Assembly (NCBI GenBank): GCA_032173965.1
Contig: JAVUNC010000019.1
Coordinates: 4,960,501-5,024,500 of the forward strand
Length of the DNA: 64,000 nucleotides
Direction of reading: 5' to 3'
Source: Sitta carolinensis
Taxonomy: Eukaryota; Chordata; Aves; Passeriformes; Sittidae
Shown here: piece by piece, positions 24,701 through 32,646 of the stretch
Position numbering within the stretch: position 1 is the first letter of the stretch
Layout of the letters: each line of letters starts with the position of its first letter
The notes under the pieces: model-generated
Database searches by the model: none
Told to the model about the DNA's origin: nothing
What the model saw: only the letters and a program-made list of their open reading frames with translations
Program-made: the position numbers and the translations under genes

Positions 24701-26616
24701 GGGTGCCTTCGTGAAGGCAACACCAGAAACCCATCCTGCGATGTTTCTCCAGAACTACAGCTCGGTATCCTGGCCTGTGCTGCTTGTTTGCAACTTCTAG
24801 CCTACAGCTTGATACTGTTATTAATTTACCTGCTAAAGATACAGGATAAAGAAATTATACACACAGGAAAGGTCCGGCTCCTCCCCAGGAAATATCTGCC
24901 TATAATCCTTTGATCTCTCTCCTTTCTACTCAGTCTTTAGACCACAGAGTTCATCTACTGACAAGTATTTAGTAGAAACTCACTGATAAGAGCAGCTTTC
25001 ACCCAAGACAAGCTTCCTTACAAATACACCATACTGCTCCCAGGTCAGAACACAGCCACGGCGTGGAGATCATCACCTCAGCTCTTGTCCGACAGAGCAA
25101 TAGAGTGAGGAAGGCAACAGAAGTTGCATTTCAATTCTCAAACTGGACTGTCTGCAAATGTTTAGTGACCTCACTTCTCAATGAAGAGAGCTCAAAGACT
25201 TTTCATTCCAAAGAAACATCATTATCTGAAACTCACTGCTCAGACAGTTTAAAGCATTAGGACTCTACTGGACTCCATGTAGACATCCACATAAGGGCAG
25301 TTAGTAAAAATATCTTCTTTCACTTCTTGATGATTCTTTTTTTCTGCCGAGATACAAATCTGGAATAGAATTTCTTTTCATCTCTCTGCCAAGGTTTGTA
25401 GAGTAACAGCTTACCCTACTCTAAAGGCCATCGGCAAACTGCAAATCACTGAACTTGCATCATCCTTCCTAGTGAGTGAATGAAATGATGAGATTACAGC
25501 CTCTCCTGACCACACAGCTTGTGGCCAGCAGACCAGTTACTCTGAATGACAACTGAACTGTCAGCTGGTGTGGTTGCAACCCAACTTGACCAGTCCTGAA
25601 CAGTGCTAAAAGATCCCTCAGGGAGCATCTCTTCAGCTGACTTTCTCTTGGCAAACAAGTGCAAACCCTCTTGACAACTTCCAGAAAATTCACCATGAGA
25701 AGCCTGTCCTGAAATACTCCAATCACAAAGAAATAACTTTCATTGTCATGGTGAAAGGAGTAGTAGGGAAGAACATCTGTCTAAAGGTACCAGCTGTGTT
25801 TCCAAGGAGTCCATCATCCATCCCGGTAGCCGATACCCCCCTGCTGCCAAAGGATTCATGGATGGTGCAGTCTCACCCTGTGCCAGCCAACCTGACTGGG
25901 GCTGCCAGGTTCCCCACTCTCCCACCCTGGTACCACCAGGACACAACACACAAGTGTGTGATGGACCCCTTTTCATTATGATGGGTTCGTTGGGGGTTTT
26001 TTTGGTTAAAGCTGATGCTTAAGGCAGCCCATTTGCCAGATCGCTCCGTTCCCACAAGCGCAGTGCCAGCGCAACAGGCTGATGGGATGGGGACATTCGG
26101 GGCCAGCGGTGCCTCGGGGGCTCCACCAACCAACCACCCCGGCAGCCCACGCTCACAGAATCACAACCTGGTTTGGGCTGGGCATTAAAGATCACCCTGT
26201 TCCATCCACGGCCAGGGGGACATCTTCCACCAGACCAGCTTGCTCCAAGCTCCGCGCCGGCCACTGCCGCCCTCCCAAAGAGCAGGACGGCCGGCTCCCG
26301 CCTCGCCTCCCGGCCGGCCGCCCCGCTCCCGAGGGGACGCCCCGCGCCCCGGGGCAGGGCCGGGCCGGCCGGCGGGGCCCCGGGGGTGAGGGGGCCGCGG
26401 CCTGGGCCCGGTGGGGCCCCCCTGCCCCGCCCCGCCCCGCCCGGGGCCGCTCCCTCACCCCGGCGCCTCGCCCGGGACTCCGGGGCCGTGCCGGGCCCGC
26501 ACTCACATCTGGTACTCGTCGATCGCCTCCACCAGCTGCCCCCAGGAGTCGAAGTCGGTGCCCTTCCTGAAGCTGGCGCCCCAGCGCTGCAGGAGGCTAC
26601 GGGCCGCCTCCGACAT
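619..26616 (-). CDS. AIDA: AIDA, axin interactor, dorsalization associated (complete, 10 coding exons)
   Basis: I joined ten coding exons on the minus strand: 26616-26507, 22947-22878, 16285-16232, 14365-14311, 8966-8903, 8477-8371, 4542-4420, 2283-2161, 1704-1587 and 715-619. All have GT donors and AG acceptors and all phases agree. They give 921 nt, which is 306 residues plus a stop, the same length as human AIDA. The protein starts MSEAARSLLQRWGASF and ends LYLHLHQTLHKE. Residues 1 to about 110 are the helical N-terminal Axin-binding domain. Residues about 119-153 form an acidic, Gly-rich linker (exon 6). Residues about 155-300 form the C2-type domain, with the stretch KIGLKDAGQCIDPYITVSVK. 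Known of the family: AIDA binds Axin, blocks its homodimerisation and lowers Axin-driven JNK activation in dorsoventral patterning. In mammals it also acts with HRD1 in degrading lipid-synthesis enzymes. I saw no frameshift or internal stop. The gene is divergent from BROX across a shared CpG island. Confidence 0.97.
1587..1704 (-). CDS. AIDA: AIDA coding exon 9
   Basis: The exon encodes residues 236-274 (AAIFFEFKHYKPKKRFTSTK, then CFAFMEMDEIKPGAIVIE). The acceptor is CTGTAG and the donor is CT|GTAAGT. This is the basic face and late strands of the C2 domain. Confidence 0.95.
2161..2283 (-). CDS. AIDA: AIDA coding exon 8
   Basis: The exon encodes residues 195-235 (LNGIDLTPVQDTPVALRKED, then TYVHFNVDIEIQKHIERLTK). 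The acceptor is TTCCTGCAG and the donor is AAAAG|GTATGT. Confidence 0.95.
4420..4542 (-). CDS. AIDA: AIDA coding exon 7
   Basis: The exon encodes residues 154-194 (TLLPRLPSEPGMTLLTINIE, then KIGLKDAGQCIDPYITVSVK), the first strands of the C2 domain. The acceptor is TTTCCAG. The donor G|GTAATG is non-optimal but is required by the phase of exon 8. Confidence 0.95.
8371..8477 (-). CDS. AIDA: AIDA coding exon 6 (acidic linker)
   Basis: The exon encodes residues 118-153: the sequence RILAPGEEE, then a Glu/Asp run, then GGAGAGSPDSFPARVP. This is the low-complexity hinge between the N-terminal domain and the C2 domain. The opposite strand of this GA-rich exon is also open but is only a shadow of the acidic codons. 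Confidence 0.95.
8903..8966 (-). CDS. AIDA: AIDA coding exon 5
   Basis: The exon encodes residues 97-117 (LKNILTYNKEFPFDVQPVPL) with split codons at both ends. The acceptor is CTCTGCAG and the donor is AG|GTAAGA. Confidence 0.95.
11517..11945 (-). mobile_element. CR1 LINE fragment, 3' part, inserted antisense to +
   Basis: The + strand begins AATCACAGAACCTCC...AGAAGGGACC and continues through the usual CR1 tail (GTCCAACACCTGACCCT and CAGCCTGAACAGATGAAG). That is the reverse complement of a CR1 3' end, so the element's sense is minus with its 3' end near 11517. It lies inside AIDA intron 4, in the same orientation as AIDA transcription. Divergence is moderate and no reverse transcriptase frame is intact. 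Confidence 0.85.
14311..14365 (-). CDS. AIDA: AIDA coding exon 4
   Basis: The exon encodes residues 79-96 (STQSQDEFKLEDLKKLEP) plus one base of codon 97. The acceptor is CCTAG, a TAG rather than CAG acceptor, and the donor is GTAAGT. Confidence 0.95.
16232..16285 (-). CDS. AIDA: AIDA coding exon 3
   Basis: This 54-nt symmetrical exon encodes residues 61-78 (KTIAKIATCLELRSAALQ). The acceptor CTTTCAG is good, but the donor CAG|GTATAG is weak. Because it is phase 0 at both ends, skipping it would remove 18 residues without a frameshift. Confidence 0.95.
20641..20760 (+). repeat. Purine-rich low-complexity tract (A/G)
   Basis: About 120 bases are almost pure A and G on the + strand: A runs, then GGGGGGGAGGGAGG, then GGAAGG-type repeats. 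It lies in AIDA intron 2. Confidence 0.85.
22878..22947 (-). CDS. AIDA: AIDA coding exon 2
   Basis: The exon encodes residues 37-60 (LARHLQKEAQSQHNNSEF and following). The acceptor is CATCCAG and the donor is AAAAG|GTGGGT. The next exon is in phase 0. Confidence 0.95.
22948..26506 (-). other. AIDA intron 1
   Basis: This 3.6-kb intron becomes GC-rich towards exon 1. It contains a GC-elevated patch at 23.3-23.6 kb with an interferon-response-type motif and a CR1 fragment at 26.15-26.26 kb. No nested gene was seen. Confidence 0.7.
26154..26260 (-). mobile_element. Short CR1 LINE 3' fragment beside the AIDA promoter
   Basis: The + strand reads CACAGAATCACAACCTGGTT, then TTAAAGATCACCCTGTTCCA and CACCAGACCAGCTTGCTCCA. 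This is the reverse complement of the last roughly 100 bases of CR1. It sits in AIDA intron 1, only about 250 bases past the exon 1 donor and at the edge of the CpG island. Confidence 0.85.
26507..26616 (-). CDS. AIDA: AIDA coding exon 1
   Basis: The exon encodes residues 1-36 plus two bases of codon 37 and ends at a GTGAGT donor. The ATG at 26616-26614 has G at -3. It is the expected start because the following residues match the AIDA N-terminus. A three-codon upstream frame precedes it. Confidence 0.96.
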
Positions 26617-26626
26617 AGCCCCAGCG

Positions 26627-26638
26627 CTAGGGCACCAT
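26627..26638 (-). other. Minimal uORF (Met-Val-Pro-stop) upstream of AIDA
   Basis: On the minus strand ATG GTG CCC TAG lies at 26638-26627. Its stop is 10 bases before the AIDA start codon at 26616. The frame is seen directly. It is a real uORF only if AIDA transcription starts upstream of 26638. Confidence 0.5.
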
Positions 26639-26899
26639 GCTCACCCCGCGCCGGGGCACCCACCGCGCCGGACAGCCGCGCCGGACAGCCGCTCCCGCCA
26701 GCCCCGCGCCGCCGGCACCGCCCCGCGCGGCACAGCCCGGCCCGGCCCCGGGACAGCCGAGCGCGGCGGCGCCTCCCGCCCGCACCGCCCAGCCGGGGAG
26801 GCGGCGCCGGCCGCGCCCGCCCGCGCCATCGCTACCGAGGCTAGGGCGCCGCTTCCGCCCCGGTACGTGTCATGGCGCCGGTGACGTAACACGGGCGGG

Positions 26900-26977
26900 C
26901 CCGGGCGGGGCCGCTCCGCCCCCCCGGCGCTCCTCCCTCCGCTGCCGGCCGTGCCGCCGCCGCAGGCCCGCCCCCAG
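26900..26977 (+). other. BROX: BROX non-coding exon 1 (3' boundary supported, 5' end approximate)
   Basis: A CCCCCAG|GTAAGC splice donor at 26977/26978 lies just downstream of the promoter motifs and in the + direction. The BROX start codon is in the next exon, so this exon is 5'UTR, as in the human gene. The transcription start is not visible and the left coordinate is a guess. Confidence 0.6.
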
Positions 26978-27317
26978 GTAAGCCCCGGCGCCCCCCTGCA
27001 GCACCGCGGGCCGCTCTCGCCCCTCCGGGAGGGCAGGTGCCGCTGCTGGCTTGCTGGCGTCCCCCTCCCGCCGCTGTTGGCGGCGTTCGGGGCTCCTTCC
27101 CGCGGGAGGGCTGCGGGCCCCGGCCGCGCCCGGCTGTCCCGGCGGGAGGCCCCACAGCGGCGGGGTTGTTGTTGGCGGCGGCGGCCCGGGGTCTCCGGTG
27201 GGGAGGAGGGCGAGCGGCGGGGTCGATGCGCTCGGCCGCCATGGGGCGGTGCCATCGGCGCTCGGCCGGCGCTGCCTGCGGCGGCGGGCGCGTGACGCAG
27301 GCCCGGGAGCGGCGGCC

Positions 27318-27590
27318 GGGGTCCCGCGGCCTCGGGGTCCTCCGGCGGGCCGCGGTCCGCGGCTCGGGTGCCCTCAGCGGCGGGGCCGGGCCGGGGTCCC
27401 GCGGCCTCGGGGTGCCCTCAGCGGCGGGGCCGGGCCGGGGTCCCGCGGCCTCGGGGTGCCCTCAGCGGCGGGGCCGGGCCGGGGTCCCGCGGCCTCGGGG
27501 TGCCCTCAGCGGCCGGGCCGGGCCGGGGTCCCGCGGCCTCGGGGTGCCCTCAGCGGCCGGGCCGGGCCGGGCCGGGCCGGGCCGGGCGCG
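27318..27590 (+). repeat. GC-rich 44-bp minisatellite
   Basis: Copies of a 44-base unit containing CCCTCAGCGGC, CGGGCCGGGG and TCCCGCGGCCTCGGGGT start at 27371, 27415, 27459, 27503 and 27547. A degenerate partial copy lies near 27318. The last copy runs into a CCGGG pentamer array (27556-27588). Adjacent units differ by single bases, for example CGGCGGGG versus CGGCCGGG. Confidence 0.95.
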
Positions 27591-27814
27591 ACCCGCGGGG
27601 CCGGCGGCGCGGCGCAGGTGGGTGCGCACGGAGCCACGGCCGCCGGGCTGGTGGGCGAGCCCTGAGAGGTGCCGGCGCGGTAGGTGGGTCAGGAGCATCT
27701 GGGCAGTGCCGGAGGATCAGTGCTGGCAGATCTTCTTGGGTTTTGTTTGTATGTTTGTTTGTTGTTTCAGCAAAGCTGCACAGTGTTTTATAAGGGTGAG
27801 GTTAAGGGATTCCA

Positions 27815-27965
27815 AAAGGAATGATGGAGATGATGGAGGTCCTGGGGGTCTCTGGTCCAGCGCCCTGCTCAGAGCAGGGACAGCTCCGAGGTCGCAGCAG
27901 GGGCTCAGGGCTTTGTCCGGTGAGGTCCGGAAAGCCTTTGAGCATGGAGAACACAGAGTTTGCTT
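27815..27965 (-). mobile_element. CR1 LINE fragment (antisense on +)
   Basis: The + strand contains CTGGTCCAGCGCCCTGCTCA, GAGCAGGGACAGCTCCGAGG and CAGGGCTTTGTCCGGTGAGG. This is the recognisable reverse complement of an internal/3' CR1 segment. It lacks the terminal 3' repeat and is truncated at both ends. Confidence 0.75.
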
Positions 27966-28304
27966 CTCAGCTTTTCTGTCCTCATGGTGACGGAGTCTCA
28001 CCTTTTATCCAGTAGGGCCTTCCCATGTTCAGGATGTGCCCATTATGGTCCATCACCCTGCTCTGCTATTGTAAAACCCACTGCAATGCTTGTGTTGTAT
28101 TTGTCTGCTGAAATTGAAGCGAAAGAAGAGAGATAGTTGGGTTTATCTCTGCCCTTCCAGCCTTCCAGGTGTGATAAATGTATGTAAATAGATCCATGTT
28201 TTCGGTCAGGATCTGTGGTTGCAGGTTCATTTATTCCAAAGGCTCCCAAATACAAGCTATTCACAGATGGACCAGACACAGTATAGCGATCTCAGTGAAT
28301 GGAG

Positions 28305-28690
28305 GTTAGCCTGGAAAAGAGGAAGGAGGCACAGGGGTACCTTATCACTCCCTACAACTCCCTGAAAGGAGGTTATGGAAGGTAGGGGGATCAGTTTCTT
28401 CTCCCAGGAACCAAGTGTCAGAATGAGAGGAAACGGCCTCAGGCTGTGCCAAGGGACGTTCAGGTTTTGCATTAGGACGAATTTCGTCCCTCAGAGGGGG
28501 TTGTTAAACATCGGAGTGGGCTGCCCAGGGAGGGGGTGGAGTCACCCACCATCCCTGGAGGTGTTTAAGGAAAGACTGGATGTGTCACTCAGTGCCACGG
28601 TCTAGGTGACATGGGAGTGTTCTCCATGTCAAAGGTTGGGCTCGGTGATCTCAGGGTTCTATTCCAACCCAATTGATTCTGTGATTCTGA
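28305..28690 (+). mobile_element. CR1 LINE 3' fragment
   Basis: In sense orientation it shows GGCTGCCCAGGGAGGG, GGAGTCACCCACCATCCCTG and GGAGGTGTTTAAGGAAAGAC. It ends in the CR1 terminus CAATTGATTCTGTGATTCTG. It is truncated at the 5' end, as most CR1 copies are, and lies in BROX intron 1 in the same direction as the gene. Confidence 0.9.
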
Positions 28691-29055
28691 GATATTTCTC
28701 ATGTAATTTACAGCCTTATGCAGGAGGTAACAAATGTGGAGGGTTTTTTCCTAAGGATGTGTGTGCTTACATAGAGCAAAGTGGTGGTAGCTTTTTGCCT
28801 AACTTAAAATAGTTGTCTCAGAAAGCATTTGTATTTCAAGAGAGTGCAATTCTCACAGTAAGCACATAGACAATGAGCACAAGGCATGTGGAAGCTTGGC
28901 ATTTCAAATGGGAAATAGAAAGAAATCAATTTCAAATTAATTTCTTGCCTAGTTGTTTACATTGGGAATATCTTCTTGTGAGCAGAGGAGCAAGACATGT
29001 GAAGCACTTCAGTTGTACCTGTTCCTGCAGCTGTTCTTTCCTTTCCACTCCTCAG

Positions 29056-29185
29056 GTTTGGCATAAACAGCACTAGAGGAGAAAATGACCCACTGGTTCC
29101 ATCGCAACCCTCTGAAGGCTACAGCTCCAGTTTCATTTAATTATTATGGGGTAGCCACCACTCCAGCTGCAACAAAGGTTTGCAA
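29056..29185 (+). CDS. BROX: BROX exon 2 (start codon at 29085)
   Basis: The acceptor CTCCTCAG ends at 29055. An alternative AG lies at 29069-29070. The first 29 bases are 5'UTR, then residues 1-33 plus two bases. The donor is CAA|GTAAGT. Confidence 0.93.
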
Positions 29186-32100
29186 GTAAGTGTACTTGGG
29201 ACTGGCTTCACTCTGCTTGTGCAGTTTGGGGGACATCCTTAAAAGTAATGGTTGCTCTTCAGTTTTTGAACTGAAGGTGACTAAGGATGTGTAGGCAGGG
29301 AGGCAGTAAGACACTGCTAACACTGAACATTTTCTTGAATGGAATGAATTCTCCAGTTTTCAAGTCTCTGAGTGCACAGCAAGGCCAATTACAACAATGC
29401 AGAGGCAAAAGATGAAACACTTCATTGTCTTTCTGATGACTGCGCATTCCTCTGCAAAAGATTGCTTAATTTCCATAGGTGGATAAGGCCTGACTGTTCT
29501 GTTGTGGATAGGAATGTAATGAAAAGGGATATCAGCCTATTTTGCAGATCTGTTCTTATCTCTTCATCTCATCATCCCATTCTACTGTTGAAGAATGTTC
29601 CTGCTTGTTCCTTCCCTTTCCTCTCTGTGCACTCAACCTCTGGGAAGATAAAGGCATAGTTATTTTAGTTAGTATTAGAACAATAGATTGAGTATTGGTT
29701 ATCCACTGTTGTGCATCCAGAATGGATTGTACTAAAGAGTCAGTCATATGTATCTAGAGGAGAAGGGAAGATTTTTCTGTATTAGTACATTTTTGAATAG
29801 GATTTCTAAGGGGTTTTTTTGGTGGTTTTTTTTCCTCCTTTCATTTAGTGACTTGCGGTTATCTCGAACGCGGCTGTTGGAGCTGTTTACAGACTCAAGC
29901 TGTAATCCAGAAATGATGAAGAATGCAGCTGACTTGTACTTCTCACTCCTGCAAGGTAGGGAGATTTATTAGAAGTACTACTAATTCATCAAGAGAAGTA
30001 TCAGTTCAATTTTAATGGCACTTCTCAGATTGTGAGTTGTGCTGATCTCCTGTAAAGAAGCTTTGCACTCCCCAGGGAGGAGAGTGTCCTTATGGGTTCT
30101 GTGCTTGATACCAGTGGTGGCTGCTCACCAGGCCCCTTCTCCAAGTTTCAGTGTCCTTTGTGACCCTGCCAGTACTAAGTGCTGGCAGCCCTGCCCTCCT
30201 GCCTTTAACCTCATTCTGCTTCCTGCTGGAGGAGAAAACGTGTATTTATCTCTTAGGTGGTGGTGAGTTGATCCCTAAGTATAAATTGAGTCTGTTTAAT
30301 TAATTAGTTGATATCATTTACTATTCAGGGTAAACTGCTGGTTTGTCTGATACTAGGCCATAGACTTGTTGCAAGTTTACCTTCTACTGCTGCTTGTCTT
30401 AGGTGTGTGTATATATGTAGGCACTCATTAACATGGTACCTGCATTTTCAGTAGGTGGTTCACCTGTGCTGAGACATTCCTTTGAAACATTCCTTCTGCC
30501 AATATTTAATACTCTCTCTTAGCAGTCAGGTGCTCAGCCAGGTTTCTTAAGACTGAGTTTTCAGGAATCAGCTGGTTTGTGGAAAGTGGGATCTTTCAGT
30601 CTGTGGGAAGTAAATGTTGGTTTAGTGAGCCCCTGGGAGGGTGTAGGCTAGTGTCACATCTAAAGGTCAGATAAGAATCCCTGTTGCTACAGCCAAGATT
30701 TGGAGAGTTTCTGTAGAAAAATATCATGCTTAGCCACTGAAATCTTCTTCCTGTGAAAGGAACAAGTATTTTCTGTGTTTATAAACATGTGACACACTGA
30801 GAGGTGTAGCCCCAGTATCTGGTGTGACAAGCTCTTACCTCTTAAAGTCTCTATGACCTGATCAGACCAAGGCCCTTCTTCAGCCTCCCTAAAAATTCCT
30901 GGGCCTGCACATGGTAGGATTTGACCTTCATCCCGCTAACTGCTGTTTTCTGGGCTACTGGACATAAAGAACCAATTTCCTGTAGCCCTGGAGATAGATG
31001 ATCACTAGGTGAGCCCATGCTTAGAAACCCTTTTTCCTCTCCCTGTTGACCAGGCAACAGGGAGTTCTGGAATTTCCGGGAATTTCCGGGAATTTTTTTT
31101 TTTTTCCTGGAATTTCCTGGTTGCCACTGTGGTGGCAGAGACAGCCACTCACTCACCTTGAACAACCTCAGCCATCCTGTACCTGGGCCAGTCCCACTCC
31201 CAGCTTGTCACCGTACAGGACATGCAGACATTTGCCAGGTTTTCCTTGAGCAGTCAAGAGTCTTGGGTTTGGGTTGGTAACATGCTGGGCAAGCAGTTTC
31301 CTGGAGGTGCCAGTTGGTTTTTCCCACTTTTTGTTCTCAAGATACTGAGGAATAAAAGCCCCAGGAGGTAACACGGGGTTTTGAGTGGTTCAGCAAGAAC
31401 CATTCCTTTATCTAATCTAATTTAATGTAATTTATCTAATATCCAAATAATATATCTGTATTCATATTGATCCATGTCCTTCATTACTCATTTCTCTTTC
31501 CTGCTTTGAGATTGCCTATTTTATTATTCCATAGGTTTTATCCTTTCACTGGATGAGTCCTCCCAAGAGTGCAAGTTGAGATACATTCAGAATTTCAAGT
31601 GGACAGACACGTTACAAGGACAAATGCCGAGGTGTGTGTGCTTTTCTGAGTGCAGGGTATGCAGCTGCTCTCTGCTGCTCTGTTACACACATGCACCTGT
31701 GCCAGCACTGGCCTCAAGGGAAACAGAAATGTAGCAGTCTTGAGCACAAAGTAATTCCTGAAAAGGTGTTGCTGTGTTTTTGGTAACTGCTGTACCGTGT
31801 TAGGTGTTCTGAAGTGTGTGTGGCCTTTATGTAAAGCTGTGAGAATGCACAGTAATGGTAGAAGAATCTGTTGGGTCTCAGTTATCTACAAACTGAACCT
31901 GCAGTTGGCTAGAGCAGTACAAAGAAGAGCCTTGAGGGTATTGGTGAGTTGAGCATGGTAACAAAGCTCACTGCAGTTTAAAATTTAATTTGACACTGTT
32001 GCCTGACCAGCAGCTTCTGTGTGTTTGGAGGTTCCAGTGTTGCTGGAGATCTGATTTTGTTCTTGTCCTCTGAAGTTCTGAGTGCATGTCCTCTTGGTTC

Positions 32101-32609
32101 AAACAAAAATTCTTCTGTTTCCAGCAGGAATAGAGATCTCTAACCTTCTGAATTGTTCACTTGTCTCTTGCTCTTGGAGGTAATTGTGTTGTATAACCAC
32201 GCCTACAAATTTGTCAAGCTTTAGCTAGACGTACTTGACCTCCTCAAAGCTTTTATTCACCAAGGAAGAAAATCTGTTGATTAGGACTTTCTTCTAATTT
32301 TCTCACGGTCATACACACTTGTACTTGTGCCAACACTGCTCTTCCCACTCCCACATCTTTCTTTTTAAAAGGTTTTCTAGTTCCTAAGCTATACTGAGCT
32401 TGTGATTGCAAGTTCAGTCTTTTCAAAGACTGTTTTTAGCCTTTGAAATTTCCTGCTATTTGCACATGCTGTTTGTTTGTCTGCAGTTACATAAATACTT
32501 GCAATATCATTCATTTCAGAGAGTTGTAACAGACTCTGACTTATTGACTTAGCAGTACAACTTTAAAGTGGACATTCCAGGGCAAGGCTGTCCACAAAAT
32601 GTGCAATTG

Positions 32610-32646
<37 letters not shown>

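Larger units (their letters stand above)
26260..27660. promoter_or_regulatory. CpG island and bidirectional AIDA/BROX promoter
   Basis: This is a dense G+C, CpG-rich stretch between two genes transcribed away from each other. It covers AIDA exon 1 (start codon 26616, minus) and the BROX first-exon donor (26977/26978, plus). Between them are a CRE-like TGACGTAA (26882-26889), an ETS-type CTTCCG (26852-26857), YY1-like ATGGCG cores and repeated CCCCGCC Sp1-type boxes. There is no TATA box. The AIDA start and the BROX exon 1 end are only 361 bases apart, so the promoters must overlap. Confidence 0.85.
26978..29055 (+). other. BROX intron 1
   Basis: The first 680 bases of the intron are still CpG island and include the 44-bp minisatellite. 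The remainder holds two CR1 fragments in opposite orientations (27.8 kb and 28.3-28.7 kb) and nothing else recognisable. Confidence 0.75.

Noticed and set aside
26019..26844. Several frames of 100-220 codons on both strands around AIDA exon 1
   Set aside because: They are Ala/Pro/Arg/Gly-rich shadows of the GC island. Only the minus-strand frame holding MSEAARSLLQRWGASF is real, and only as far as the exon 1 donor at 26507.
27037..27990. 317-codon plus-strand open frame, the longest in the window, with a repetitive Gly/Arg/Pro sequence
   Set aside because: It runs through the CpG island and the 44-bp minisatellite. Since 44 is not a multiple of three, each repeat is read in a different frame, so the apparent repeated peptide is a by-product of stop-poor GC DNA. 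It also crosses the BROX intron 1 CR1 fragment.
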